From the NCBI GenBank assembly GCA_023412805.1, contig JAEZRM010000079.1, positions 1-50,961 on the forward strand: a DNA stretch of 50,961 nt, in the 5' to 3' direction. The DNA comes from Pseudomonadota bacterium. GTDB taxonomy: Bacteria; Pseudomonadota; Alphaproteobacteria; Rhizobiales; Hyphomicrobiaceae. Positions 1 to 8,895 of this stretch are shown one piece after another (within the stretch, counting starts at the first letter, position 1; each line of letters opens with the position of its first letter). A model generated the notes under the pieces. That model was not told where the DNA came from and searched no databases. It saw only the letters and a list, made by a program, of their open reading frames with translations. The position numbers and the translations under genes were made by a program.

Positions 1-309
1 GGGCGGAGGGGGCTCGGGTGGCGCCGCTGCCGCGGGGGGCGGAGGCGGCGGCTGCGCGACGGGCGGCCGCGGGCGATTGCTCTCTTTGGGCGTTGCCTCG
101 GTTTCGGTGCTCTCGTTGGCACGCGCTTCCTTGAGCGTCGCCGAACGGCTGCCTCGCGTGAGGCGCGTAAGTTCGGACGGCGTGATCATGTCGACGGCGA
201 TCGGCTCGATCACAGGCGCTCTGAGCTCAGGCGTCGACTGAATGGACACGACCGTCCATCCGAGCAACGACGCGTGCAGCATCACCGAGACGAGAAGACC
301 GAAATACAC
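1..309 (-). CDS. tolA: TolA-like cell envelope protein, N-terminal part
   Basis: Only the first 103 codons are in the window; the gene runs off the left edge. It starts at a GTG four bases after the tolR stop. The upstream frame is closed by a TGA, so no longer start exists. Residues 2-20 form a single hydrophobic N-terminal anchor, followed by a charged stretch (EPIAVDMITPSELTR) and a proline-rich segment near residues 80-103. This matches the inner-membrane anchor and periplasmic linker of TolA, which couples the TolQR motor to TolB and Pal during outer-membrane constriction at division. The assignment rests mainly on position after tolQ-tolR. The C-terminal domain cannot be checked here. 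Confidence 0.72.
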   Translation of the reverse strand, partial: MYFGLLVSVMLHASLLGWTVVSIQSTPELRAPVIEPIAVDMITPSELTRLTRGSRSATLKEARANESTETEATPKESNRPRPPVAQPPPPPPAAAAPPEPPPP

Positions 310-313
310 CGCC

Positions 314-781
314 TCAGCCCCCGCCCTCCACCTCCGTCACAAGGGAGATCTTCCGGAACCCGGCGTCGCGAATGCGCCCCATCACGCGCGCGATGTCGCC
401 GTAGCTGACCGCCCTGTCACCACGAACGAACACGGGCTCGTCGGTGCCGCCTCTGTTCTGCGCAATGGACTGGAGGCGCGGGCCAATCTCGTCGAGCTGC
501 ATGGTCGTCTTTTCCTCCTGGCCGAGATAGACCTCGCCGCGGGAGTTCACGGACACCACGATCGGCTCCTTGTTGGCCTCGAGCTGCTTGCCCTTGGCCT
601 GCGGCAGCTCCAGCGGCACGCCGACCGTCAGCAACGGCGCCGCAACCATGAAGATGATGAGCAGCACGAGCATGACGTCGACGAACGGCGTGACGTTGAT
701 CTCGCTCATCGGCGCATGGCGGCGCGCCCGGCCGCGCCGTCCGGCCTTGCCTGATCCGCCAGTGTTCAGGCTCGCGCCCAT
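314..781 (-). CDS. tolR: Tol-Pal system protein TolR (ExbD/TolR family)
   Basis: A 155-residue ExbD/TolR protein. The motif MSEINVTPFVDVMLVLLIIF (residues 25-44) holds the single transmembrane helix with the conserved Asp that takes part in proton-driven motor function. The rest is the periplasmic domain. It lies between tolQ (27 bases upstream) and tolA (4 bases downstream), so the three are probably one transcript. Its known role is to form the TolQ-TolR proton channel that energises TolA. The start ATG precedes a Gly/Arg-rich N-terminal extension of about 24 residues, as is common in alphaproteobacterial TolR. Confidence 0.95.
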   Translation of the reverse strand: MGASLNTGGSGKAGRRGRARRHAPMSEINVTPFVDVMLVLLIIFMVAAPLLTVGVPLELPQAKGKQLEANKEPIVVSVNSRGEVYLGQEEKTTMQLDEIGPRLQSIAQNRGGTDEPVFVRGDRAVSYGDIARVMGRIRDAGFRKISLVTEVEGGG

Positions 782-808
782 GTTACCGCTCCCCCGCTCG
801 GGGGCTCC

Positions 809-1528
809 TTAGACTCTGGTATCGATCTGACGCGAAACGATCGCGGCGAACTCGTCGGCAAAAGCCTCGAATCGTTGCGCGAGGCGCGCCGAATCCGCCG
901 AGAACTTATTATAGGCCATCACCGCCGGAATTGCGGCCAGCAGCCCGAGTGCCGTCGCGAAAAGCGCCTCAGCAATGCCGGGCGCAACGACGGCAAGGCT
1001 CGTGTTCTTCGAGGCCGCGATGGCCTGGAAGCTCGACATGATGCCCCATACCGTGCCGAAGAGGCCGATGAACGGCGCCGTCGAGCCAACCGTCGCGAGA
1101 AACAGAAGCCGCCTGTCGAGCCGCTCCATCTCGCGGCTGATGGTGACGTCCATCACCTTCTCGACGCGGAGTTGTATGCCGCCCAGTGCGCGGATGTTGC
1201 CTTCGACCGAGCGCTTCCACTCGCGCATCGCCGCAACGAACAACGCTGCCATGGATTGCGTGCGGTCACGCGCGAGGTTCGCATAGAGCTCTTCGAGGCT
1301 CTGACCCGACCAGAAGAGCTGCTCGAAGTTGTCCGCCTCGCGCCGGGCGCGGCGGAAAGCGAAGATTTTCTCGATGATGATCGCCCAGGACCAGACCGAG
1401 GCGAGCAGCAGCCCGACCATGACGATCTGGACGACGATGTGGGCCTGCAGGAACAGTTCCAGGAACGAGGTACCGTGCCCCGGCGCAACCGCGCCGATCT
1501 TGTCCTTGAGGATGTCCGTCGGATTCAT
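809..1528 (-). CDS. tolQ: Tol-Pal system protein TolQ (MotA/TolQ/ExbB proton channel)
   Basis: A 239-residue MotA/TolQ/ExbB family protein. The frame stays open upstream to 1639, but the ATG beginning MNPTDILKD gives the usual family length. Hydrophobic segments lie near residues 28-50, 140-165 and 180-205. The stretch GSTAPFIGLFGTVWGIM is the typical family motif that packs around the TolR helix. The 302 bases between this start and ybgC hold no gene. They contain a short inverted repeat (CACATG-TGTC-CATGTG, 1745-1760) of unknown meaning, and probably the tolQ promoter, which I could not place. Confidence 0.94.
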   Translation of the reverse strand: MNPTDILKDKIGAVAPGHGTSFLELFLQAHIVVQIVMVGLLLASVWSWAIIIEKIFAFRRARREADNFEQLFWSGQSLEELYANLARDRTQSMAALFVAAMREWKRSVEGNIRALGGIQLRVEKVMDVTISREMERLDRRLLFLATVGSTAPFIGLFGTVWGIMSSFQAIAASKNTSLAVVAPGIAEALFATALGLLAAIPAVMAYNKFSADSARLAQRFEAFADEFAAIVSRQIDTRV

Positions 1529-1830
1529 GCTCTGCTCGCTGGCGCGGAATGCATTGGATCGAGGCAGGCAAGAGCGGCCAAACGACAGCGGCCGATAGAT
1601 ACCAGCCCTCGGGCCAGCAATCCGCGCCTCGGAGCGCATTGCCAGCCGGTCGGGCTCAAACTGAGGTCAACGGACCTTCTTGTCCCAAGGGGCGCTTCTT
1701 ACGCTCCATTGTGACTAATCTAGGAACACCTGCCCGGATTCGGCCACATGTGTCCATGTGCCGCCGCGTCCCATGCCCATAAACCGGTCTGCAAACACCG
1801 ATAGCCGACATCGGAATACGAGGCCGCTGT

Positions 1831-2301
1831 TCAGTTACCCGAAAGTCCGGCACGCAGGCGCTGGCTCAAACGCTGCGGCTTGCCCGATACGGAGACGAGC
1901 ACGACCAGCACTTCGGCCTCGAAGAGCACGACGCCGTCGCGCACGACGCGCTGCGCGAGGCTCAACGCAGCACCCTTGACCTCCGCAACACGCGTCTCGA
2001 CCTCGAGCACGTCGTCGATGCGCGCGGGCTTGAGGTACTCGAGCCGCATACGGCGCACGACGAAGGCGGACGGCTCGGCGCCGTCGCCACCCTCGATCAA
2101 CGTGCGGTGCTCATTGCCGACGAGGCGCAGATAGTCTGAGCGCCCGCGCTCGCACCAGCGCAGATAGCTCGCGTGATAGACGAGCCCGGAGAAATCTGTG
2201 TCCTCGAAATAGACCCGGACCGGCAGCACATGATGGCGACCGCCATCGGGATCGCTCACCATGCGACCGGCGAGGTCGGGCCACGCGCGCGGCTCAGGCA
2301 T
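1831..2301 (-). CDS. ybgC: YbgC-type acyl-CoA thioesterase
   Basis: A 156-residue hot-dog fold thioesterase. The motif VYFEDTDFSGLVYHASYLR (about residues 29-47) carries the catalytic Asp of the YbgC/4-hydroxybenzoyl-CoA thioesterase group. The chosen ATG overlaps the stop of the upstream phosphoesterase by 8 bases, which suggests translational coupling; a longer in-frame extension exists but would sit inside that gene. ybgC is the usual first gene of tol-pal operons. Its enzyme hydrolyses short-chain or acyl-ACP thioesters at the inner membrane. The link to Tol function is by association. Confidence 0.93.
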   Translation of the reverse strand: MPEPRAWPDLAGRMVSDPDGGRHHVLPVRVYFEDTDFSGLVYHASYLRWCERGRSDYLRLVGNEHRTLIEGGDGAEPSAFVVRRMRLEYLKPARIDDVLEVETRVAEVKGAALSLAQRVVRDGVVLFEAEVLVVLVSVSGKPQRLSQRLRAGLSGN

Positions 2302-3214
2302 GTCCGCCTCCAAGCTCGACGAGCACGATCTCGGGCGGCACGCCGAAGCGGACCGGAATGCCACTGCATCCAAGCCCCGCCGACACGATGAGGTGACGGT
2401 CTTCTTCGACGATGTGGCCGCGAACAAAGCGGCTCCCGTACCGCGACGGCACAATGGGCGCGAAGCCGGCCAGCGCTACCTGCCCTCCGTGCGTGTGTCC
2501 TGCAACGGTCAGCGCGACCCGTTTTGGGACGCGTGGAAAAATATCCGGCTCATGCGCCATCAGCAGGATCGGCGCATCATCGCTGATCTTGGCCATTGTT
2601 CCAGGCAGATCGTCCACCCCGATGAACTGCGTGCGGCGGTGCGGCCAGTTGCCCTCACGCACACGCACGGCGAGTTGGTCGCCAAGCCCGGCCAGCCAGA
2701 ACGCGTGCCCATCCTTACTGAGGCGCCTGACGTCGTTCTCGTAGACCGGAATGCTGGCGGCTTCGAGCGCACGGCGGGCGCGTATCGGCCCACGTCCACG
2801 CATCATCGTGTCCGGATCATCCCACCAGTCGTGATTACCAAGAATTGCGTGCACACCAAGCGGCGCGCTGAGACGCCCTAGAACACCGGCCCACGCGGCA
2901 GCCGGTACGGGTCGGCGTACGAAGCGATGTTGAGCCATGTAGTCGCCGAGCAGCAGCACCAGATCGGGCTTCAACTTGTTCGTATCGGCGACGATCTCCT
3001 CGACGCGCTCGACGTCCATCCAAGGCTCGCAAGCATGGACATCGGCGATCAGCGCGACCCTGAGCTTCAGCGCATTCGGCCAGTTCGGCACACGCGGGCG
3101 GTAACGAACGATGCGATGGCGCCAGGGCTCGACGCCGAGGGCATAGCCGCTGAAGCCGAAAGTCGTGAGCCCAAGCCCCGCAACAGTCTTGAGAAATGCG
3201 CGACGCGTTAACAT
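2294..3214 (-). CDS. Tat-exported metallophosphoesterase (YkuE/LpxG-like)
   Basis: A 306-residue calcineurin-like phosphoesterase. The N-terminus MLTRRAFLKTVAGLGLTTF has a twin-arginine signal (RRAFLK) with a hydrophobic core. The metal-binding blocks are in order: ADVHA (about residue 57), GDY (about 88), GNHDWW (about 126) and GHTHGGQ (about 240). Relatives act on phosphodiester or pyrophosphate substrates at or outside the inner membrane, including UDP-diacylglucosamine in some bacteria. The substrate here is unknown. It lies between ruvB and ybgC in the same direction, and the 8-base overlap with ybgC argues for co-transcription. Confidence 0.88.
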   Translation of the reverse strand: MLTRRAFLKTVAGLGLTTFGFSGYALGVEPWRHRIVRYRPRVPNWPNALKLRVALIADVHACEPWMDVERVEEIVADTNKLKPDLVLLLGDYMAQHRFVRRPVPAAAWAGVLGRLSAPLGVHAILGNHDWWDDPDTMMRGRGPIRARRALEAASIPVYENDVRRLSKDGHAFWLAGLGDQLAVRVREGNWPHRRTQFIGVDDLPGTMAKISDDAPILLMAHEPDIFPRVPKRVALTVAGHTHGGQVALAGFAPIVPSRYGSRFVRGHIVEEDRHLIVSAGLGCSGIPVRFGVPPEIVLVELGGGHA

Positions 3215-3278
3215 TCACCAGCCGCCCCGACACAAATTAAACAAGTGATGCAATGATCGTACCAACGGCTCTCGGCCT

Positions 3279-4364
3279 TCAGGTCCCGCCTGAGGCGGCA
3301 GCATCATCGTCGCCATCTCCGGTCACCTCGAAAAGACCAATCTGTGCGGCGGATGCGCGCGCCGGACCGGTCAGGCCGAGATGACGGTAAGCGCGTAGCG
3401 TCAGAACGCGGCCACGTGGTGTCCGCCCGATGAACCCCTGCTGAAGGAGGAAGGGCTCGACCACCTCCTCCAGGGCATCGCGCGCCTCCGAGAGCGCCGC
3501 GGCAATAGTTTCGATGCCGACCGGTCCGCCATCGTAGTTCCGGGCAATACAGTTCAGATAGCGGTGGTCGAGAGCATCGAGCCCCTCGTTGTCGACCTCG
3601 AGAAGATTGAGTGCGCGATCGGCAGCCGCAGCGTCGATGATCGCGACGCCATCGACGGTTGCGAAGTCGCGCACACGCCGCAGGAGCCGGCCTGCGATGC
3701 GTGGCGTTCCCCGCGAGCGGCGCGCGACTTCCCGCGCACCATCGCTCGACATGCGCGCACCGAGCACGCGCGCGCCCCGGCTCACGACCTTCTCCAGCTC
3801 GTCGATGCTGTAGAAATTGAGCCGGATGGGAATGCCGAAGCGATCGCGCAGCGGGTTCGTCAGCAGGCCGGCGCGGGTGGTCGCCCCGACGAGCGTGAAC
3901 TTGGCCAGATCGATCTTCACCGAACGCGCCGCAGGGCCTTCGCCGATGATGAGGTCGAGCTGATAGTCCTCCATCGCTGGATAGAGGATTTCCTCGACGG
4001 CCGGGCTCAGGCGATGGATTTCGTCGATGAAGAGGACATCGCGTTCCTCGAGATTGGTCAGCAGGGCGGCGAGATCACCGGCCTTGGCGATCACCGGGCC
4101 GGATGTCGAGCGGAAACCGACGCCCATCTCCTTGGCCATGATCTGCGCGAGAGTCGTCTTGCCGAGCCCGGGCGGTCCTGCGAACAGCACGTGGTCGAGC
4201 GCATCGCCCCGCCCCCTGGCGGCCTGAATGAATACGCGGAGATTGCTGCGCGCGGCTTCCTGGCCGACGAAATCGTCGAGCGACTGCGGACGGATCGACG
4301 CCTCGAAGGCATCGGCCTCCTTCCGGACGCTCGATACCAGCCGGCTCTGGTCGGCGTCGCTCAT
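3279..4364 (-). CDS. ruvB: Holliday junction branch migration ATPase RuvB
   Basis: A 361-residue AAA+ motor. It begins MSDADQSRLVS; the frame is open to 4535, but this start matches RuvB proteins. Walker A is GPPGLGKTTLAQ, Walker B is FIDEIHRL, sensor 1 lies in GATTRAG, and a C-terminal winged helix follows (FIGRTPRGR). RuvB hexamers pump DNA through RuvA-bound Holliday junctions. ruvC and ruvA, usually just upstream, are absent; divergent plsX is there instead. The order ruvB - phosphoesterase - ybgC - tolQRA keeps the usual ruvB-tol neighbourhood. Confidence 0.97.
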   Translation of the reverse strand: MSDADQSRLVSSVRKEADAFEASIRPQSLDDFVGQEAARSNLRVFIQAARGRGDALDHVLFAGPPGLGKTTLAQIMAKEMGVGFRSTSGPVIAKAGDLAALLTNLEERDVLFIDEIHRLSPAVEEILYPAMEDYQLDLIIGEGPAARSVKIDLAKFTLVGATTRAGLLTNPLRDRFGIPIRLNFYSIDELEKVVSRGARVLGARMSSDGAREVARRSRGTPRIAGRLLRRVRDFATVDGVAIIDAAAADRALNLLEVDNEGLDALDHRYLNCIARNYDGGPVGIETIAAALSEARDALEEVVEPFLLQQGFIGRTPRGRVLTLRAYRHLGLTGPARASAAQIGLFEVTGDGDDDAAASGGT

Positions 4365-4568
4365 CGAACCCACCCCGTTCGAGGTCCGGCGCTCGCCTCT
4401 TCCGAGCCGCATGAGAGGCTCGGGCGCGCCCGACGTTTCATATTCGTTCCTCTGGCTCTCTATCATGATTTGCCGCGCCGACGCGAGCGGCGATCGTGCC
4501 ACGTCAGCGCCGTTCCCCCGCTCCTGTTGCCGCAATCGCGGCAGATGGGAGCGGTGACGTAAAATGTG

Positions 4569-4596
4569 TTGTGCCGACCTTGCAAAACGCTATGTT
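4569..4596 (+). promoter_or_regulatory. possible promoter for plsX
   Basis: TTGTGC (4569-4574) and TATGTT (4591-4596) are separated by 16 bases, a fair match to a housekeeping promoter. They lie about 95 bases before plsX in the 325-base divergent region between ruvB and plsX, which holds no gene. Single-sequence promoter calls in GC-rich DNA are weak. Confidence 0.25.
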
Positions 4597-4689
4597 CGGG
4601 CGGTTTGGCGCGCTAGGGGCCTTGGGGGAATCAGGGAAACGTCGCCGCGTAGCAGCTTCGCCGTCCTTCTGCAGAACAGTAAGAACCAT

Positions 4690-5736
4690 ATGGCAGAGCC
4701 TCGCATAATCGCCATCGATGCGATGGGGGGCGACCATGGAGTCCCGGTCATCGTGCCGGGAGCAGCCATGGCTCTCGCGTCTCATCCAGGGATCGGCTTC
4801 GTCCTGTGCGGCAATCGCACGGCGATAGAAGCGGAACTCAAGGCCTTCCCAGGCCTCGCGGCAGTCTCGCGGATCGTCCACACCGATACCGCCATCTCCA
4901 TGCAGGACAAGCCGAGCCAGGCCGTCCGCCGCGGCAAAGGCACGAGCATGTGGCTCGCGCTCGAGCAGGTGAAGGAGGGCGCGGCCCAGGCTGCCCTGTC
5001 AGCGGGCAATACCGGGGCGCTCATGGCCATGTCCAAGCTGGTGCTGCGGCCCATGGCCGGCATTGAGCGGCCCGCGATCGCGGCGTTCTGGCCGACCGTC
5101 AGGGGCGTCTCGATCGTCCTCGACGTCGGCGCCAACATCGGGGCCTCGGCACGCCAGCTCGCGGAATATGCGCTCATGGGTGCGGCCATGGCGCGCGCTT
5201 ATCTGAAGATCGAGCGCCCGAGGGTCGGCCTGCTGAATGTCGGTGTCGAGGAGATCAAGGGCGCTGACGAGGTCAAGCAGGCGCACGCCTGGCTGAAACT
5301 CCCCGAACTCGGCCTCCCGATCGACTATAGGGGTTTCGTCGAGGGTGACCAGATCGGCCAGGGCGATGTCGACGTGGTCGTCGTCGAGGGATTTGCCGGC
5401 AATATCGCACTCAAGACGGCCGAGGGGACGGCGCGCCAGATCGGCGTCTATCTCCGTGAAGCCATGACGCAATCGATGGTAACCAAGATTGGCGCGCTGC
5501 TCGCCAGACCGGGTTTCCGGACGCTTCGCCACAAGATGGACCCGCGCCGCGTGAATGGCGGCGTTTTCCTCGGCCTCGACGGGATCGCAGTCAAAAGCCA
5601 CGGTGGCACGGACGCTTTCGGCTTTGCGAGCGCAATCAATGTCGGCTACGAGATGGCCGCGGGCGACCTCAAGGGGCGGATCGCATCGGATCTCGGCGCT
5701 TTCAACGGTAAGCTGGCCGCTATCCCCGAAAACTGA
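4690..5736 (+). CDS. plsX: phosphate acyltransferase PlsX
   Basis: A 348-residue PlsX, starting at the ATG of MAEPRIIAIDAMGGDHG. The N-terminal DAMGGD motif, the SAGNTGALMA segment and the C-terminal VKSHGGTDAFGFASAI block are typical. PlsX converts acyl-ACP and phosphate to acyl phosphate, the donor for PlsY in membrane lipid synthesis; it is a peripheral membrane enzyme. It is followed after 81 bases by fabH, the common plsX-fabH pairing. An in-frame extension back to 4564 is open but does not resemble PlsX. Confidence 0.97.
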   Translation: MAEPRIIAIDAMGGDHGVPVIVPGAAMALASHPGIGFVLCGNRTAIEAELKAFPGLAAVSRIVHTDTAISMQDKPSQAVRRGKGTSMWLALEQVKEGAAQAALSAGNTGALMAMSKLVLRPMAGIERPAIAAFWPTVRGVSIVLDVGANIGASARQLAEYALMGAAMARAYLKIERPRVGLLNVGVEEIKGADEVKQAHAWLKLPELGLPIDYRGFVEGDQIGQGDVDVVVVEGFAGNIALKTAEGTARQIGVYLREAMTQSMVTKIGALLARPGFRTLRHKMDPRRVNGGVFLGLDGIAVKSHGGTDAFGFASAINVGYEMAAGDLKGRIASDLGAFNGKLAAIPEN

Positions 5737-5817
5737 GGCCCCGAAAACGAACACAGGCTCGGAACGCACCTTCCGGCACCGGCCGGGATAGAAAGAACAC
5801 TCGCGAGGTATATCAAA

Positions 5818-6795
5818 GTGGCCGTCATCAGATCGGTTATCCGGAGCGTGGGCGCCTATCTCCCGAAACGCGTCATGACCAACGATGACTTCTCGCGCAT
5901 CGTCGAAACGACGGACGAGTGGATCACCGAACGTACCGGCATCAAACAGCGCCACATCGCGGCCGAGGATGAGCTGACCTCGGATCTCGGAATCGCGGCC
6001 GCCAAGCAGGCACTCGTGCGCTCCGGCATCGCGCCCGGCGACATCGACCTCATCATCTGCGCGACGGCGACGCCCGACCGCACATTCCCCGCAACGGCGG
6101 TCCGCATTCAGAATGGCCTCGGCATCACGAACGGCGCTGCCTTCGACGTGCAGGCCGTGTGCTCGGGCTTCGTCTATGCCATGACGACGGCCGACAACTT
6201 CCTCAAAACCGGCCAGTTCAAGCGCGCCATCGTCGTCGGCGCGGAAACCTTCTCGCGCATCCTGGATTGGTCCGATCGCGGCACGTGCGTGCTGTTCGGC
6301 GATGGAGCCGGCGCCGTCGTCCTCGAAGCACAGCCCCAGAAGGGCACGCCGGAGGATCGCGGCATTCACTCGACCCGCATCCGCTCGGACGGCCGCTACG
6401 AGGATCTCCTCTACGTCGATGGCGGCCCGGGCTCGACCAAGACCACCGGGCATCTGCGCATGAACGGGCGCGAGGTCTTCCGCCATGCCGTCCAGAAGAT
6501 TTCGGGCGTGATCGAGGAGACGCTCGTCCAGACCGGGTATGCAGCCGAGGAAATCGACCTCTACGTGCCGCATCAGGCCAATCAGCGCATTCTCGACGGC
6601 ATCGCCAAGCGGCTCGGCGTGGATCCCAAAAAGATCATGTCGACGCTCGCCAAGCACGGCAATACGTCGGCTGCCTCCATTCCGCTGGCCCTGAACCAGG
6701 CCTTCGAGGAGCATCGCCTGAAGGAAGGCAACCTCGTACTGATGGAGGCCATGGGCGGCGGTTTCACCTGGGGCGCGGTCCTCGCCCGCTGGTGA
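5818..6795 (+). CDS. fabH: beta-ketoacyl-ACP synthase III FabH
   Basis: A 325-residue KAS III with a GTG start directly before AVIRSVIRSVGAYLPK. The catalytic triad is visible: Cys115 in QAVCSGF, His252 in VPHQANQR and Asn282 in HGNTSAAS. It condenses an acyl-CoA primer with malonyl-ACP to begin fatty acid synthesis. It lies downstream of plsX and upstream of ihfA in the same direction. The C-terminal GGGFTWGAVLARW is the usual FabH end. Confidence 0.97.
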   Translation: MAVIRSVIRSVGAYLPKRVMTNDDFSRIVETTDEWITERTGIKQRHIAAEDELTSDLGIAAAKQALVRSGIAPGDIDLIICATATPDRTFPATAVRIQNGLGITNGAAFDVQAVCSGFVYAMTTADNFLKTGQFKRAIVVGAETFSRILDWSDRGTCVLFGDGAGAVVLEAQPQKGTPEDRGIHSTRIRSDGRYEDLLYVDGGPGSTKTTGHLRMNGREVFRHAVQKISGVIEETLVQTGYAAEEIDLYVPHQANQRILDGIAKRLGVDPKKIMSTLAKHGNTSAASIPLALNQAFEEHRLKEGNLVLMEAMGGGFTWGAVLARW

Positions 6796-6956
6796 ACGGC
6801 CGGCAAACCGTGCGCGCCCTGTCTCATTCGCCGCCCCCTTTGTTGCAGCGATGCAGTTTTGATTGCGATTTCAGCCAGTTGATGTTCACAGGCATTGACC
6901 CGCCCGCGCGCTGCCGGTAGCTTCTACACAATCAAGCATCGGGGAGGCGTTTACCA

Positions 6957-7274
6957 ATGGGCAGCAAGACATTGACCCGTGCGGATCTGGCGGACGCTTT
7001 AGTCCGCAAAGTCGGTCTGCCACGCAACGAGTCTCAGGAGCTCGTCGAGCGGGTGCTTAGTGAAATTTCAGAGACACTTTCTCAGGGCGAGGGCGTAAAG
7101 CTCTCTTCGTTCGGATCGTTCGGCGTGCGTGCGAAAGCACAGCGCATGGGCCGTAATCCCAAGACGGGCGAGGAAGTGCCGATCACGCCGCGCCGGGTCC
7201 TGGTTTTCCGGCCGAGCAACATTATGAAGGAGCGCATCAATACGCGCCTCAATCGACGCAAAGCGGCTGAGTAG
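6957..7274 (+). CDS. ihfA: integration host factor alpha subunit
   Basis: A 105-residue HU/IHF family DNA-bending protein. MGSKTLTRADLADALVRKVG begins the helical dimer domain. The DNA-binding arm contains the GRNPKTGEEVPI motif, whose proline intercalates in the minor groove. Length and sequence fit IHF alpha rather than HU. Known roles are sharp DNA bending in recombination, replication initiation and sigma54 promoters. Its place between fabH and a MerR gene is the usual alphaproteobacterial order. Confidence 0.95.
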   Translation: MGSKTLTRADLADALVRKVGLPRNESQELVERVLSEISETLSQGEGVKLSSFGSFGVRAKAQRMGRNPKTGEEVPITPRRVLVFRPSNIMKERINTRLNRRKAAE

Positions 7275-7371
7275 TTCGACGCCGGTGTGACTATCGGAAC
7301 GCGCGCCGGATATTGTCGCGCGGAGTTGAGTGAATTTCTGATCCAAATCGCACGAGCAGGATTATTATCCT

Positions 7372-7408
7372 AGTGTCCCACGTGATTCCGAAGTTCGGTC
7401 GGGACACT
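7372..7408. repeat. 8-bp inverted repeat upstream of the merR-type gene
   Basis: AGTGTCCC (7372-7379) and GGGACACT (7401-7408) form a perfect 8-bp inverted repeat. Its arms enclose a smaller palindrome (CCGAA-G-TTCGG, 7388-7398). It lies about 100 bases before the MerR-type gene and after ihfA. It could be an operator or a weak terminator for ihfA. There is no T-run, so the terminator reading is less likely. Confidence 0.35.
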
Positions 7409-7505
7409 CGCATCAACACATGGGAAACTTCGGAAACGTGACGTTAGGGATGGCCGCACACCGTTGGGCGACGGCATGAGGCCATGAACACGGCGGGGCA
7501 CTATC

Positions 7506-8021
7506 ATGGCGAAGTCGGCGGATGCATTCCGCACGATCAGCGAGGTATCCACCGAGCTGGACGTGCCTAAGCACGTTTTGCGTTTCTGGGAGCAGCGCTT
7601 CAAGCAGCTCAAGCCGCTGAAGCGAGGCGGAGGCCGGCGCTTCTATCGGCCCGAGGATGTCGAGCTCATCAAGGGCATCAAAGCTCTGCTCAACCGCGAC
7701 GCCTACACCATTCGCGGCGTCCAGCGCATTCTCAAGGAGCAGGGCGTCGAGATCGTCAAGCAGCTCGCAGCGGGTGATGCCACGGCACTGACAGCGGTCG
7801 TCACAGCCGATGAGAAAGCCGCCAGTCCTTCGGCGGCGCCGAGCAAGCGCCGCGCAGGAGGTGCAAGCAAATCGCTCCACACTGAAGCGCCGCCTGCGGG
7901 TCGGGATGTGGTTGCGGCTGCGATCTCGGAGCTCAGCGCGTGCCGAGCCCTGCTCGCCGGCGAGTCGCTGCGCGCCGCGAAGGCGCCAATGGGTGCCAGC
8001 GCGGCCAGTGGCCGGCGGTAA
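7506..8021 (+). CDS. MerR-family transcriptional regulator
   Basis: A 171-residue protein with an N-terminal MerR winged helix-turn-helix (residues 7-75: AFRTISEVSTELDVPKHVLR, then FWEQRF and the RRFYRPEDV wing). A low-complexity, Ala/Lys-rich C-terminus follows without a recognisable metal or drug-binding site. This MerR-like gene after ihfA is conserved across Hyphomicrobiales; its targets are unknown to me. It ends 5 bases before the phosphopantetheinyl transferase start, so the two may be co-translated. Confidence 0.88.
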   Translation: MAKSADAFRTISEVSTELDVPKHVLRFWEQRFKQLKPLKRGGGRRFYRPEDVELIKGIKALLNRDAYTIRGVQRILKEQGVEIVKQLAAGDATALTAVVTADEKAASPSAAPSKRRAGGASKSLHTEAPPAGRDVVAAAISELSACRALLAGESLRAAKAPMGASAASGRR

Positions 8022-8026
8022 GCCAA

Positions 8027-8779
8027 ATGGCCGGGCGCGCCCGTCCTGAGCAGGCGTCGCCCGGCGATACCCCAGGCGACACCCATGTGTGGGTTGTCGA
8101 TCTAGCCACGTCGACCGCTGCTCTCGTGGCCATCGATCAAACGCGTCGGCTGCTGACGGAGCCCGAGCGTTTGCGCGCAGAGCGCATGGTCGATACGCGC
8201 TTACGAGAACGCTGGATCGCAGCGCACGCAGCACTCCATCTCGCACTCTCCAGCCATATGGGACACCCCGTTCAATTCGAGCCGATCGGCCGCACGGCGA
8301 AGCCGCGCGTCGTCGGCTGGCATGGCGACTTCAGCCTCAGTCATAGCGGCACGCTCGCCCTCATCGCGCTGCGGGAGCACGGCCAAGCCGGCATCGATGC
8401 CGAAGTGCGTCGCAGCGTGCGCGTCAGCGCCGAGCGGCGTCATCTGATCGAGGTGGCTGGTGCCGCGCTGTTACCCGACAGTCCGCTGCCCCCCAGCGAT
8501 CCCGAAATGAGCTTCCTCGCAGCCTGGACGCGTCTCGAAGCGATCAGCAAGATGCGCGCGATGGGCATTGGTGCACTTCTCGAAGCGCTCGGCATTGTCG
8601 CCAAGGGCCCAGGCCCCGAGGCTGTGGCTGAGCGGGCGAAAGCGCTCATCGCGGATACAGCGCGACCCATTAGCCTTTGCAGCATCGACGTCGCGCATCT
8701 CGATGCCGTCGCTTCTCTAGCGATGTCGCCGCCGGCGGGCACGCCGCGCCTACATGATCTCGACCTCTCGGGGGCCTGA
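8027..8779 (+). CDS. 4'-phosphopantetheinyl transferase (Sfp type)
   Basis: A 250-residue protein. Visible motifs are FSLSHSG (102-108), GIDAE (122-126, the Mg-binding Asp124) and AWTRLEAISKMRAMGIG (166-182, the W-x3-E-x3-K motif with Glu171 and Lys175). These define the Sfp/Gsp class, which moves the phosphopantetheine arm of CoA to carrier proteins of fatty acid, polyketide or peptide synthesis. The ATG at 8027 follows the merR stop by 5 bases; the frame is open further upstream but inside merR. No carrier protein or synthase gene lies in the window. Confidence 0.85.
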   Translation: MAGRARPEQASPGDTPGDTHVWVVDLATSTAALVAIDQTRRLLTEPERLRAERMVDTRLRERWIAAHAALHLALSSHMGHPVQFEPIGRTAKPRVVGWHGDFSLSHSGTLALIALREHGQAGIDAEVRRSVRVSAERRHLIEVAGAALLPDSPLPPSDPEMSFLAAWTRLEAISKMRAMGIGALLEALGIVAKGPGPEAVAERAKALIADTARPISLCSIDVAHLDAVASLAMSPPAGTPRLHDLDLSGA

Positions 8780-8895
8780 GCCGAGGGCTGCCTCTTACGC
8801 ATGGGCCCATGGCACGTGCGTTTGCGCCTGGAGACCTCACGGCGCGCCTGCTATCTCCAATCCTGAACAGGGATCGAACGCAGGAAGAGAGAACG

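Noticed and set aside
4999..6714. 571-codon open frame on the minus strand
   Set aside because: Antisense to plsX and fabH, both complete and well supported.
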